Source of the DNA: AC-32 sp963813435
GTDB lineage: Bacteria > Actinomycetota > Thermoleophilia > Gaiellales > Gaiellaceae
DNA length: 64,000 nt
Assembly (NCBI GenBank): GCA_963813435.1
Contig: CAWEYY010000003.1
Coordinates: 434,001 to 498,000 of the forward strand
Reading direction: 5' to 3'
How positions within the stretch are numbered: the stretch's first letter is position 1; every line of letters starts with the position of its first letter. The notes under the pieces were generated by a model. The model saw only the letters and a program-made list of their open reading frames with translations, was not told where the DNA came from and made no database searches. This document shows, in pieces, positions 47,829-55,847 of this stretch. The position numbers and the translations under genes were made by a program.

Positions 47829-48196
47829 TCCCGGCCGGGATCCGGGCCGAGCTCGACGAGCACGCGCGGGCCGAGGAGCCGAACGAGGCCTGCGGGCTGG
47901 TCGTCCTCCGCGACGGCACGGCCGAGCGCTACATCCCCGCGCGGAACGCGGCCGCGAGCCCGTACCGCTTCGAGCTAGAGACCGAGCCGGAGAACTGGTT
48001 CCTGGAGGACGAAGGCTACGAGCTCGCCGTCTTCCACTCGCACCTCTCGTCGCCGCCGCGGCCGTCGCGGACCGACGTCCAGAACATCGGCCTCTGGGAG
48101 GGCCGGCCCTACCTGATCCTCTCGCTCGGAACGGGCGACCTGGCCGCCTGGCGGATAGCCGACGGCCAGATCGCGTCGCTGGAACTCCAGACCTAG
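47822..48196 (+). CDS. mec: Mec-type JAMM metalloprotease
   Basis: 124 residues. Catalytic Glu in EEPNEACGLVVL, zinc motif VFHSHLSSPPRPSRTD (H-x-H-x7-S-x2-D), and PYLILSLGTGDLAAWRI. In mycobacteria Mec releases cysteine from the C-terminus of CysO-cysteine. Here the same protein is a candidate to trim the extended CysO. Two adjacent GTG codons (47822, 47825) are possible starts; the second gives the usual GTGA overlap with cysM. Its TAG stop shares CTAG (48193-48196) with the convergent cupredoxin gene. Confidence 0.88.
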   Translation: MVIPAGIRAELDEHARAEEPNEACGLVVLRDGTAERYIPARNAAASPYRFELETEPENWFLEDEGYELAVFHSHLSSPPRPSRTDVQNIGLWEGRPYLILSLGTGDLAAWRIADGQIASLELQT

Positions 48197-48570
48197 GTCG
48201 CCTTGAAGGTGCCCTTCATGCCAAACAGGGCGTGGCTGTCGATCGTGCACTTGAAGGGGTACTTCTTCCCCTTCTTCAGCTTCACCGTGAGCGGCTTGGC
48301 CGACTTGCCGGGCTTCAGGCTGATCGTCTTCTTCCCGGCGATCTGGAAGTCGTGATTGACCTTTCCCTTGTTCACGACCTTGAAGATCACCTTCCCGGCG
48401 GGCGCGCTCTTCTTCGAGAGGATGAACTTGTACTCCTTGGCGACGACCTTGATCGTCGTCGTCGTCGTCTTCTCCTTCGCCGCCGGGTGGGCGGAGGCGA
48501 AGGGAGCGACCGCGATCACGGTCGCCGTGACCGCGGCTGCGGCCGCGAGCAGGTACAGCGTGCGCTTCAT
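48193..48570 (-). CDS. Secreted cupredoxin-like (type 1 copper) protein
   Basis: 125 residues. The signal peptide MKRTLYLLAAAAAVTATVIA ends near SAHA, then a threonine run (KTTTTT) leads to a cupredoxin fold. Copper ligands are visible: His in VNHDFQIAGKK, then Cys, His and Met in CTIDSHALFGM. It is a small blue-copper electron carrier or copper-binding protein outside the membrane. The mature part is very lysine-rich (KPGKSAKPLTVKLKKGKKYP). GAGGAG precedes the ATG by 4 nt. It is convergent with mec through a shared CTAG. Confidence 0.83.
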   Translation of the reverse strand: MKRTLYLLAAAAAVTATVIAVAPFASAHPAAKEKTTTTTIKVVAKEYKFILSKKSAPAGKVIFKVVNKGKVNHDFQIAGKKTISLKPGKSAKPLTVKLKKGKKYPFKCTIDSHALFGMKGTFKAT

Positions 48571-48614
48571 GGATCTCCTCACAAATTCGGGAACCCCGTC
48601 GGCCGACAGGCTAC

Positions 48615-49928
48615 CTACGACGCCTCTTCGAGACGCTCCTTGTCCTCGTCTTTGGGCTCGTGCGGCCGCAGCTCGACCTCGAGCCGCTGGATCCGCGAGC
48701 CCTCGACCTGGAGCACCTTGAACGCGCACCCGTCGTGCTCGACCTCGTCGCCGGGCTCAGGCGCGCGGCCGAGCAGGCCGAAGACCAGCCCGCCGATCGT
48801 GTGGTAGTCCTCGACCGGCAGGTCGCGCTTGAGCTGCTCGTTGAAGTCGTCGACCGGGAACGTCCCCGCGATCCGCATGCGGCCGTCCTCGAGCCGCTCG
48901 ATCGACTCGTCCGGGAGGTCGAACTCGTCCTCGATCTCACCGACGATCTCCTCGAGCAGGTCCTCGAGCGTGACGATCCCCTCGAGGTCGCCGTACTCGT
49001 CGACGACGACCGCCATGTGCTGGTTCGTGCGCCGGAACTCCGTCAGCAGCGCGGCGAGGTCCTTCGTCTCCGGGACGATGTGCGCCGGGCGCAGCAGCTG
49101 CTCGAGGTTGACGCCCGCGATTCCGCGGTCGACGAGCGCGGAGAAGAGATCGCGCACATGGAGGACGCCGACGATGTCGTCGAGCGAGCCGCGGTAGACC
49201 GGGTAGCGCGTGTAGGGCGACTCGATCACCGCCGCGAGGGCCTCCTCCGGCGGCAGCTCCACCGAGAGGGCGACGACGTCGGGCCGCGGAACCATCACGT
49301 CCGAGGCCTCCTTGTCGGCGAAGTCGAAGACCTTGTAGAGCATCTCCTGCTCCTGCTGCTCGATCTCGCCCTGCTCGGTCGAATGGGAGACGAGCATCTT
49401 CAGCTCGGCCTCCGAGTGCACGAGGTCCTCGCCGCTCGGAGGCTCGACCCCGAGCGCGCGCAGCGTCATCTCGCTCGAGCGTTGGAGAAACCAGATCAGC
49501 GGCTTGAAGACGATGAAGAAGCCGCGCACCGGCGCCGAGACGGCAAGGGCAGTCCTCTCCGAGTAGCGCAGCGCGATGCCCTTCGGCACGAGCTCGCCGA
49601 TGACCACGTGGAGGAACGTGATGATCAGGAATGCGAAGGCAAAGGCGATCGCCGTGGCGAGGAACGGATCGAAGACCTGCGCGAGCACCTGCTCGCCGAC
49701 GGCGCCGATCGCCAGGCTGGTCGCGGTGACGCCGAGCTGCATCGCGGCGATGAAGCGCGGCGGGTCCGCGGTGATCTGCAGCACCGAGCGGGCTCGCCGG
49801 TTTCCTTGCTCCTCCAGCTCCCGGAGGCGCGTACCCCGCGCCGTCACGAGCCCGTATTCGGCCGCGACGAAGTAGCCGTTCAGCAGAATGAGCGCCGCGA
49901 CGGCGAGAAGTTCGAAGAAAAGGGTCAC
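48615..49928 (-). CDS. CNNM/CorC-family membrane protein (DUF21-CBS-CorC_HlyC)
   Basis: 437 residues. N-terminal DUF21 domain with four segments (LFFELLAVAALILLNGYFVA then AAEYGLVTARGTRLRELEEQ, LHVVIGELVPKGIALRYSER). Tandem CBS domains follow (VMVPRPDVVALSVELPPEEA, MAVVVDEYGDLEGIVTLEDL then LEEIVGEI), and a CorC_HlyC C-terminal domain (FPVDDFNEQLKRDLPVEDYH). Members export or regulate Mg2+/Co2+, with adenosine nucleotides sensed by CBS. A GTG start with GGAGAG upstream is used. The acidic tail PKDEDKERLEEAS is unremarkable. Confidence 0.91.
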   Translation of the reverse strand: MTLFFELLAVAALILLNGYFVAAEYGLVTARGTRLRELEEQGNRRARSVLQITADPPRFIAAMQLGVTATSLAIGAVGEQVLAQVFDPFLATAIAFAFAFLIITFLHVVIGELVPKGIALRYSERTALAVSAPVRGFFIVFKPLIWFLQRSSEMTLRALGVEPPSGEDLVHSEAELKMLVSHSTEQGEIEQQEQEMLYKVFDFADKEASDVMVPRPDVVALSVELPPEEALAAVIESPYTRYPVYRGSLDDIVGVLHVRDLFSALVDRGIAGVNLEQLLRPAHIVPETKDLAALLTEFRRTNQHMAVVVDEYGDLEGIVTLEDLLEEIVGEIEDEFDLPDESIERLEDGRMRIAGTFPVDDFNEQLKRDLPVEDYHTIGGLVFGLLGRAPEPGDEVEHDGCAFKVLQVEGSRIQRLEVELRPHEPKDEDKERLEEAS

Positions 49929-49981
49929 GCCCCGCTCTCCGGGGCTCGGGTACTAGGCGGTCTGTCGTCGTCCAACAGGAT

Positions 49982-50917
49982 CTACGCCCCAGTATAGGAG
50001 ACAGTGCCGTCGTCCCCAGCGCGCCGGGCGCGACCTTCCCGGACGAGCCGCTCGAGGTGCGCGAGCGACTCGGCGAGGGCGAAGCGGCGGCCGCTCGCGT
50101 CGAGGTCGGCGTCGAAGAGCGCGAGCGAGACCTCGTAGCCGGTCCGAGCGCCGGCTGCCAGCGCGGCGGCCGTCTCGTCCAGGCGGACGCGGTGGTGCTC
50201 GACGATCTCACGGGCGCGCGTGGCCGGGTCCTCGATGGGCTCGTTGTGGCCGGGAAGCGCGTACGAGGGCGCGAGCTCGATCGTGCGCTCGAGCGAGGCG
50301 AGGAAGTCGCCGAGCGGGTCCGGCCGGGACTCCGGGTAGAGGCCGACCGTCGGCGTAATCCCGGCGAGCAGGTGGTCGCCGGCCACGAGCACGTCTCCGC
50401 GCAGGAGGCAGATGTGCCCGTCGGCGTGGCCCGGAAGCTCGAGCACGCGCCAGCCGTCCACGTCGTCGCCCTCGCCGATTCGCTCGGGGTCGCGCGCGAA
50501 GCGGATGAACGGCTCGAGCGTGCGCGACTCCTGGCGCAGCTCCTCGGCGATCTCGGCGGGAAGCCCGTTGGCCTGCAGGTACTCCGCCATGCGGTCGGAC
50601 CAGTCCGCGTGGCCCCAGACGCGCTCGCAGATCTCGTAGTCGCGCGCGCCCTGGAGCACCTGCGCGCCGGTCAGGCCCTGGACGATCTCGCCGCCGCCGG
50701 CGTGGTCGGGGTGGAAGTGGGTGACGACGATCCGCGCCACCGGCCCGTCGAGCTCGTCGAGCACCTGCCGCCAACGCTCGTCGGCGCCTGGGAGGCCGAG
50801 CCCCGTGTCGACGAGCGTCCAGCCGGCGTCGCCCGGCAGCAGGTAGCAGTGCACGTGGTCGATCCCGAGCGGAAGCGGGAAGGTAACGCGCAGGATGCCG
50901 CCGGGCAGCTCGTCCAC
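49982..50917 (-). CDS. Metallo-beta-lactamase fold hydrolase
   Basis: 311 residues. Zinc motif IVVTHFHPDHAGGGEIVQGL (HxHxDH), later His in LELPGHADGHICLL, Asp in VLVAGDHLLAG, and the last His in YALPGHNEPIED. These are the full ligand set of glyoxalase II-type hydrolases, so thioesters or lactones are likely substrates, but the exact one is unknown. GTG at 50917 opens VDELPGGILRVTFPLPLGID. It lies 11 nt after a cupin gene, so the two form an operon. Confidence 0.87.
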   Translation of the reverse strand: MDELPGGILRVTFPLPLGIDHVHCYLLPGDAGWTLVDTGLGLPGADERWRQVLDELDGPVARIVVTHFHPDHAGGGEIVQGLTGAQVLQGARDYEICERVWGHADWSDRMAEYLQANGLPAEIAEELRQESRTLEPFIRFARDPERIGEGDDVDGWRVLELPGHADGHICLLRGDVLVAGDHLLAGITPTVGLYPESRPDPLGDFLASLERTIELAPSYALPGHNEPIEDPATRAREIVEHHRVRLDETAAALAAGARTGYEVSLALFDADLDASGRRFALAESLAHLERLVREGRARRAGDDGTVSYTGA

Positions 50918-50928
50918 TGGGGATCCGG

Positions 50929-51489
50929 CTAGCCCGGGAGCAGGCCCTCGGGGTGCCGCGTCGGCCGCGACGGCGGGAAGCGCGCGTACGCGACCGAGCC
51001 GTCCTGCGTGTCTTCCGGCGAGCTCGCGTTGTGGCGGGCAGCAGTCTCGTCGGCGCAGTAGAAGCCCCAGGGCCCATCTTTCTGGAACCGGCGAGAGCTC
51101 GCGCAGAGGAGCACACACGGCCCGTCGCCCGCGCCGACGAACGCGTGCTTCGTCTCGGGCGGGCAGTGCACGAAGTCCCATTGCTTCAGCCGGCGCTCCT
51201 GCCCCTCGACGATCAGGATCGCTTCGCCGGCCAGGACGAGGAAGTCCTCCTGCTCGGTCTCCCAGTGGTAGGTCGTGCTGGGCTCGCCCGGGCCGAGCAC
51301 GCGGATCGACATCCCGAGCATCGGGAAGAACGTCTCCGCCTCGTGCTCGTCGGCACCGGTGAGCGGCAGGCTGTGACCCTGGCCCGGCTTCTCGAACCAG
51401 CGTGCGTCTCGCGCATTCAGCACGAACCAGCCGGCGTTGACGGGAACGAGCTCGGATCCGTCGTCCTGCAGCTGGGCCTCGGAAACCAC
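50929..51489 (-). CDS. Cupin-domain protein
   Basis: 186 residues of a double-stranded beta-helix: YHWETEQEDFLVLAGEAILI with H-x3-E, IVEGQERRLKQWDFVHCPPE with Gln/Asp, and TKHAFVGAGDGPCVLL containing the last His. The metal ligands fit a cupin that may bind Fe, Mn or Zn; the substrate is unknown. The C-terminus (RRFQKDGPWGFYCADETAAR) is rich in aromatic residues. GTG at 51489 is chosen because TATGAT lies 6 nt upstream; a longer in-frame version would run into the divergent gene. It is first in the operon with the MBL hydrolase. Confidence 0.8.
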   Translation of the reverse strand: MVSEAQLQDDGSELVPVNAGWFVLNARDARWFEKPGQGHSLPLTGADEHEAETFFPMLGMSIRVLGPGEPSTTYHWETEQEDFLVLAGEAILIVEGQERRLKQWDFVHCPPETKHAFVGAGDGPCVLLCASSRRFQKDGPWGFYCADETAARHNASSPEDTQDGSVAYARFPPSRPTRHPEGLLPG

Positions 51490-51495
51490 GGCGAG

Positions 51496-51537
51496 ATCAT
51501 AGAAGCGCAGCCCCGATACGAACATATGTTCTATACT
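51496..51537. promoter_or_regulatory. Overlapping divergent leaderless promoters
   Basis: Minus strand: TATGAT (51496-51501), 6 nt before the cupin GTG. Plus strand: TATACT (51532-51537), 7 nt before the radical SAM GTG at 51545. The start codons are 55 nt apart and both -35 regions overlap. Confidence 0.6.
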
Positions 51538-51544
51538 CCTCCGG

Positions 51545-52441
51545 GTGCGAGCTGAGTACCGGGAGGAGCCCTGCAAGGTGGCGCTCAACCGCGTCAAGGG
51601 AATGCCCTTCGACTGGTCGCTCAACCCGTACATGGGCTGCGTCCACCGCTGCACGTTCTGCTACGTCCGGGCCTACGAGCTGCGCGCGGACCGGCCGTTC
51701 GACGACCGCTACGGGAGCTCGATCCGGGTCAAGACGAACATCGTCGAGGTCCTGCGCCGCGAGCTCGCGAGGGCGAGCTGGGCGCGCGAGCCGGTCTCGC
51801 TCGGCGCTGCCACCGACCCGTACCAGCCGGCCGAGGGCCGCTACCGCCTGACCCGCGGCTGCATCGAGGCGCTCGGGGCCGCGTCCAACCCGTTCGGCGT
51901 GATCACGCGCGGGCCGCTCGTCATCCGCGACGTCGATGTGCTCTCCGAGGCGGCCAGGCACGCTAGCGTTTCCGTGACGTTCTCGATCCCGACACTCGAC
52001 GACCAGGTCTGGCGCCGCACCGAGCCCGGAACCGCCCACCCACGCCAGCGGCTGCGCGCCCTGAAGGCACTCGTCGACGCGGGCATCGAGGCGAGCGTGG
52101 GCATGGCCCCGATCCTCCCCGGGCTCTCCGACCGGCCGGAGCTCCTCGAGGAGGTCGTGCGCGCCGCCCGCGAGGCGGGCGCGTGTGGCGTCTGGTCGAA
52201 CGTCCTCCACCTGCGGCCCGGGACCCGGGAGCACTTCCTCGACGCGCTCGCGCGCGACTTCCCGGACCAGCTCGACCGCTACGAGCGCCTCTACGCCCGA
52301 CGAGCCTACCTCGCCTCCGAGCAGGCCAAGCCCGTCCGCGCGGAGGTCTCCGCGCTCGCCCGCAGGCACGGCGTGCGCGACCGCAGGAAGCTGCCGATCG
52401 TGCCCGAGCCGGAGCCCGAGCAGCTGCTGCTGGCCTTGTGA
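51545..52441 (+). CDS. Radical SAM protein (SplB/Rv2578c-like)
   Basis: 298 residues. The Fe4S4 cluster motif YMGCVHRCTFCYVRAYELRA gives C-x3-C-x2-C; LGAATDPYQPAEGRYRLTRG and SIPTLDDQVWRRTEPGTAHP are typical of the SPL-like family in actinobacteria. Typical reactions are unknown; the fold cleaves SAM to a 5'-deoxyadenosyl radical. A C-terminal region (VRDRRKLPIVPEPEPEQLLL) carries charged residues. GTG start 7 nt after TATACT. Confidence 0.85.
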   Translation: MRAEYREEPCKVALNRVKGMPFDWSLNPYMGCVHRCTFCYVRAYELRADRPFDDRYGSSIRVKTNIVEVLRRELARASWAREPVSLGAATDPYQPAEGRYRLTRGCIEALGAASNPFGVITRGPLVIRDVDVLSEAARHASVSVTFSIPTLDDQVWRRTEPGTAHPRQRLRALKALVDAGIEASVGMAPILPGLSDRPELLEEVVRAAREAGACGVWSNVLHLRPGTREHFLDALARDFPDQLDRYERLYARRAYLASEQAKPVRAEVSALARRHGVRDRRKLPIVPEPEPEQLLLAL

Positions 52442-52513
52442 CGAACCGTATGAGACCCGTGTAGAGGGGCGTCGCTACCCTCCGCAACCGACCTCTACCG
52501 AAGGAGGTATGGG

Positions 52514-53626
52514 ATGAGTGGGTCCAAGCGACCGCTGCTCGCTGTATTCGCCGCGTTGTTGTTGCTGATCGCGGGAGCGAGCTCAGCCCAGGCGGGCGGC
52601 GGGCACCACGGAAAGGGCCACGGTCACGGCAATCAGGGTCACGGCAAGAAGGTGATCGTCGGTCCAGGCCAGTCCATCCAGGCGGCGGTCGATGCCGCCA
52701 AGCCGGGGACGAAGATCTACGTCGTCGGGAAGCACCAGGAGAACGTCGCAATCACCACCGACGGAATCTCGCTGATCGGCGTGCACGCGGTTCTGACGCC
52801 GGCCGAGACGCCGACGCAGAACGCGTGCTTCGACCCGAGCAACCCCGGTGACGTGAACGGCATCTGCGTGCTCGGTGACGTCGACTTCGCGACGGGAACC
52901 GTGAACCGCGAGGTCAAGAACGTCACGGTCACGGGCTTCACGATCGAGGGGTTCAGCGACTCCGGGATCGTCGCCTTCGGTGCACACAACGCAACGTTCG
53001 CGTGGAACGTGGCCGACGACAACGACGAGTACGGCATCACGGCCTTCTCGTCGACCGGGACGCACATGCTCTTCAACAAGGTGTCGGGCGGAGGCGAGGC
53101 CGGCCTCTACATCGGGGACTCGCCGAACGCGGGCGCGAAGGTCTTCGGGAACGTGAGCTTCGACAACCTGTTCGGCATCCTCGTCCGGGACGCGGAGCAC
53201 GGGACGGTCGCCCACAACTCGTTCTACGGGAACTGCGTGGGCGTGCTCGTCCTCGCGGATGCTCCTGGCCCTGCCGGCTTCTTCCGGATCAAGGGCAACA
53301 GCATCAAGAACAACACCAAGGCTTGCCCGGCCGGTGAGGACAACGACGTTCCGCTGTCGGGCATCGGCATCGCCCTCGCCGGCGCGAACGACGTGAAGAT
53401 CAAGGGCAACCTGATCGCCGGAAACGTTCCCTCCGGTGATACGGCCTTCAGCGGCGGCGTGGTCGTGGTCACGGGCGACCTCGGCACTGCGCCGACAAAC
53501 AACGCCGTAAAGCGCAACGTCTTCAAGAAGAACAGCACCGACATCGTCTGGGACGGCACAGGCACCGGGAACGTCTTCAAGAAGAACCTCTGCTCGACGA
53601 GCACCCCTTCGGGTCTCTGTCCCTGA
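52514..53626 (+). CDS. Secreted right-handed beta-helix protein with His-rich linker
   Basis: 370 residues. Sec signal peptide with hydrophobic core LLAVFAALLLLIAG and cleavage after AQA (about 27). A glycine-histidine segment GGGHHGKGHGHGNQGHGKK follows, a probable metal-binding or wall-binding linker. The rest forms right-handed beta-helix repeats: VIVGPGQSIQAAVDAAKPG, EVKNVTVTGFTIEGFSDSGI, NVADDNDEYGITAFSSTGTH, GNVSFDNLFGILVRDAEHGT and KRNVFKKNSTDIVWDG. Such proteins bind or cut polysaccharides (pectate-lyase-like, NosD-like), but no catalytic triad is evident. AAGGAGG lies 6 nt before the ATG. GTAGAGG (52461-52467) and CCTCTAC (52492-52498) may form a leader hairpin. Confidence 0.83.
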   Translation: MSGSKRPLLAVFAALLLLIAGASSAQAGGGHHGKGHGHGNQGHGKKVIVGPGQSIQAAVDAAKPGTKIYVVGKHQENVAITTDGISLIGVHAVLTPAETPTQNACFDPSNPGDVNGICVLGDVDFATGTVNREVKNVTVTGFTIEGFSDSGIVAFGAHNATFAWNVADDNDEYGITAFSSTGTHMLFNKVSGGGEAGLYIGDSPNAGAKVFGNVSFDNLFGILVRDAEHGTVAHNSFYGNCVGVLVLADAPGPAGFFRIKGNSIKNNTKACPAGEDNDVPLSGIGIALAGANDVKIKGNLIAGNVPSGDTAFSGGVVVVTGDLGTAPTNNAVKRNVFKKNSTDIVWDGTGTGNVFKKNLCSTSTPSGLCP

Positions 53627-53636
53627 GCTTGCACGC

Positions 53637-53660
53637 GAGGGGCCGCTCCGGCGGCCCCTC
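53637..53660 (+). terminator. Perfect 10-bp hairpin terminator
   Basis: GAGGGGCCGC (53637-53646) and GCGGCCCCTC (53651-53660) with loop TCCG, 10 nt after the beta-helix stop. Confidence 0.75.
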
Positions 53661-53689
53661 GCCGCCCCGAACACCTCCGACCCGACACC

Positions 53690-53695
53690 TACAAT
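53690..53695 (+). promoter_or_regulatory. Putative leaderless -10 (TACAAT)
   Basis: TACAAT ends 8 nt before the in-frame GTG at 53704. Confidence 0.5.
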
Positions 53696-53703
53696 CCGCG
53701 TGC

Positions 53704-54351
53704 GTGGCAGAGCAGGCCGCTGAGAAGAGGACGAACGGGGAGATCACGTGCCTGATCGTCGACGACCACGAGGTCGTCCGCGAAGGGCTGCGGCTCTCCC
53801 TCTCCCGGGCTCCCCACATCCGGGTCGTCGGCGAAGCCTCTGACGGGGCCACCGCGGTCGCGCTCTGCGAGCGGCGCAAGCCCAACGTCGTGATCATGGA
53901 CGTCCGCATGCCCGGGATGGACGGGCTCGAGGCGACCAAGATCCTGACGCAGAAGGTGCCGGAGACCTCCGTCCTGATCTTCACCGCCTACAGCGAGCGG
54001 AGCCTGCTGGCACGCGGGCTCGAGTCGGGCGCGAAGGGCTACATCCTCAAGGAGGCGCCGCACCAGACGCTGCTGAACGCGATCGAGAAGGTCGCGGCCG
54101 GCGAGGACTTCCGCGACCCGGCGCTGCTGCCGGCCTTCGTCTCCGGCGTCCAGGAGGGCATGCTCACCGGCCGCGAGCGCGAGATCCTGCAGCTCCTCGC
54201 AGACGGGATGTCGAACGCTGACGTGGCCCAGCGGCTCTTCATCAGCCAGGAGACCGTGAAGAGCCACGTGCGCCACATCCTCACCAAGCTCGAGGCCGAC
54301 ACGCGAACGCATGCCGTTGCGATTGCGCTTCGCGACGCGATCATCGATTAG
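53704..54351 (+). CDS. NarL/LuxR-family response regulator
   Basis: 215 residues. Receiver ITCLIVDDHEVVREGLRLSL, phospho-Asp in PNVVIMDVRMPGMDGLEATK and Lys in AKGYILKEAPHQT. The output HTH is GMLTGREREILQLLADGMSN then ADVAQRLFISQETVKSHVRH. The GTG start fits the TACAAT box. It lies 19 nt before the probable start of the kinase gene, so the two form one operon, in regulator-first order. The N-terminal VAEQAAEKRTNG is a short extra tail. Confidence 0.9.
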   Translation: MAEQAAEKRTNGEITCLIVDDHEVVREGLRLSLSRAPHIRVVGEASDGATAVALCERRKPNVVIMDVRMPGMDGLEATKILTQKVPETSVLIFTAYSERSLLARGLESGAKGYILKEAPHQTLLNAIEKVAAGEDFRDPALLPAFVSGVQEGMLTGREREILQLLADGMSNADVAQRLFISQETVKSHVRHILTKLEADTRTHAVAIALRDAIID

Positions 54352-54370
54352 TCCTTCTCGGCGCACACCG

Positions 54371-55534
54371 GTGCTGGTCGGGCTGGTCGCTGTCGGGGCC
54401 GTCGTGTCCGTGCTCGGCCTCGCCGTCGCGTCGAGCTGGCTGGCGTTCGCCGGGCTCGCGGTTGCGATCGCGGGCGCAGCGGCATTCGCGTTCAACCTGA
54501 TCGTCACCGAGCGGCGGCGCCACGAGGTCGCCGAAGAGGAGCTGTCGGCCCAGTCGAGCTTCCTGGAGTCTCTCGTCGAGTCGATGGGCTCGATCGCCTC
54601 GGCGCACGAGCCGGAAGACGTCCTGGAGCGCACGCGCCGCGAGGCGAAGGAGCTGTTCGGCGCCAAGGCGTCGCTGCTCGGGCCCGGCGAGAAGGCGCAC
54701 ACGTTGGGCTCGGTCGTGCTTCCGCTCCAGATCCGCGGCCAGGACATCGGGGCGCTCGAGCTGACGCGCTCGAAGCCGCTCGACCGCGGCGAGCGGGCCC
54801 GGGCGGCACTGCTGGCCGATTTCGCGTCGCGCGCGGTCGAGAACACCCGCCTGCTCGCGGAGGCCCGCGTCCGCGAGGCCGAGCGGGCGCGGCTCTCCGA
54901 CCAGCTCATCACCGCCGAGCAGGACGAGCGGCGCCGCCTCGCGCTCTTCCTCCACGACGGGCCGGTGCAGTCGCTGTCGGGGATCAGCCTGATGCTCGAC
55001 GCCGTGATCGACTCGCTCGAAGGGAGCCGGCTCGAGGAGGCCGACCGCATCCTGCACTCGGCGCTCGCGCGGCACCGCGACACGATCCGCTCGCTGCGCG
55101 ACCTCTCGTTCCACATCGAGCCGGTCGTGCTCCGCGACCAGGGCTTCGGGCCTGCCGTGCGCACGTTCTCCGAGCAGACCGGCCTCGCGAACAAGATCCA
55201 GGTCGACCTCGACATCGAGGCGGCCGACAGCCTGAGCGAGAATGCGCGGGTCGGCCTCTACCAGATCATCCGCGAGGCCGTGAACCTGGCGATCCACCGT
55301 GGGCCGCCGACCCGCATCTCGATCCGCGTGACCGAGGTCGAGGACGGGAGCGTCGAGGCGGTGATCGCGGACGACGGGGCCGGCGAGCGGCGACGCGCGA
55401 CGTTCGATGCGATCGAGGAGCGGGCCCGCACGCTGAGCGGCCGTCTCGTGGTCGAGGCCGGGCCCGACGGAGGCACGGCCGTCCGTGTGATCGTGCCGTC
55501 CTACGTGGCCCACGCCTCCGAGGCCGGGAGCTAG
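54371..55534 (+). CDS. Histidine kinase (HisKA_3) with two membrane segments
   Basis: About 387 residues. Two segments near the N-terminus (VLVGLVAVGAVVSVLGLAVA, FAGLAVAIAGAAAFAFNLIV), a GAF-like sensor region (LFGAKASLLGPGEKAHTLGS), then HisKA_3 AEQDERRRLALFLHDGPVQS with the phosphorylated His, and an HATPase domain. The G1 box VIADDGAGERRRATFD and N-box REAVNLAIHRGP are weaker than in typical kinases. GTG at 54371 is the first canonical start after the regulator stop; an ATT 24 nt earlier is also possible. Its TAG stop forms the -10 of the next gene. Confidence 0.83.
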   Translation: MLVGLVAVGAVVSVLGLAVASSWLAFAGLAVAIAGAAAFAFNLIVTERRRHEVAEEELSAQSSFLESLVESMGSIASAHEPEDVLERTRREAKELFGAKASLLGPGEKAHTLGSVVLPLQIRGQDIGALELTRSKPLDRGERARAALLADFASRAVENTRLLAEARVREAERARLSDQLITAEQDERRRLALFLHDGPVQSLSGISLMLDAVIDSLEGSRLEEADRILHSALARHRDTIRSLRDLSFHIEPVVLRDQGFGPAVRTFSEQTGLANKIQVDLDIEAADSLSENARVGLYQIIREAVNLAIHRGPPTRISIRVTEVEDGSVEAVIADDGAGERRRATFDAIEERARTLSGRLVVEAGPDGGTAVRVIVPSYVAHASEAGS

Positions 55535-55537
55535 GAT
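55532..55537 (+). promoter_or_regulatory. Putative leaderless -10 (TAGGAT) built on a stop codon
   Basis: TAGGAT ends 6 nt before the GTG at 55544. The TAG is the stop codon of the kinase gene. Confidence 0.55.
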
Positions 55538-55543
55538 CGGTCC

Positions 55544-55750
55544 GTGGAGGACGGCCACATGCAGCAGCGGACGCACCTGCGCTTCGTCTGGACGGCGACC
55601 GGCTACGAGCTGCGGGAGCACGACGGCGACGTGCCCGCGGTCGGCGAGGACGTCGAGGAGGACGAGACGCGCCTGCGCGTGAGCAAGGTCGCGCCGTCTC
55701 CGCTGCCGGGCGACACGCGCCGCTGCGCGTACCTCCAACCGATCACCTGA
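55544..55750 (+). CDS. Small acidic hypothetical protein
   Basis: 68 residues, not recognised. It reads VEDGHMQQRTHLRFVWTATG and has a central acidic stretch (AVGEDVEEDETRLRV). No signal, membrane segment or cysteine pattern. GTG start 6 nt after TAGGAT. It ends at the boundary of an intergenic repeat. Confidence 0.45.
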   Translation: MEDGHMQQRTHLRFVWTATGYELREHDGDVPAVGEDVEEDETRLRVSKVAPSPLPGDTRRCAYLQPIT

Positions 55751-55836
55751 GGCGCCGCTTGCGGCGCCGGCATCAGGGCGCGCGGGCTTCGCCTGCGCGT
55801 CCGTCTGAAATGACCGGTCGAACCGGCTGAGCTGAG
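55751..55836 (+). repeat. Intergenic double-hairpin repeat, copy 1
   Basis: Hairpin 1 is GGCGCC-GCTTGC-GGCGCC, hairpin 2 GGGCGCGCGGGC-TTC-GCCTGCGCGTCC. The rest (CGTCTGAAATGA, CGGTCGA) matches copy 2 (58384-58462). Wobble pairs close the stems only in plus-strand RNA. Confidence 0.7.
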
Positions 55837-55847
55837 ACACCGCGCAG

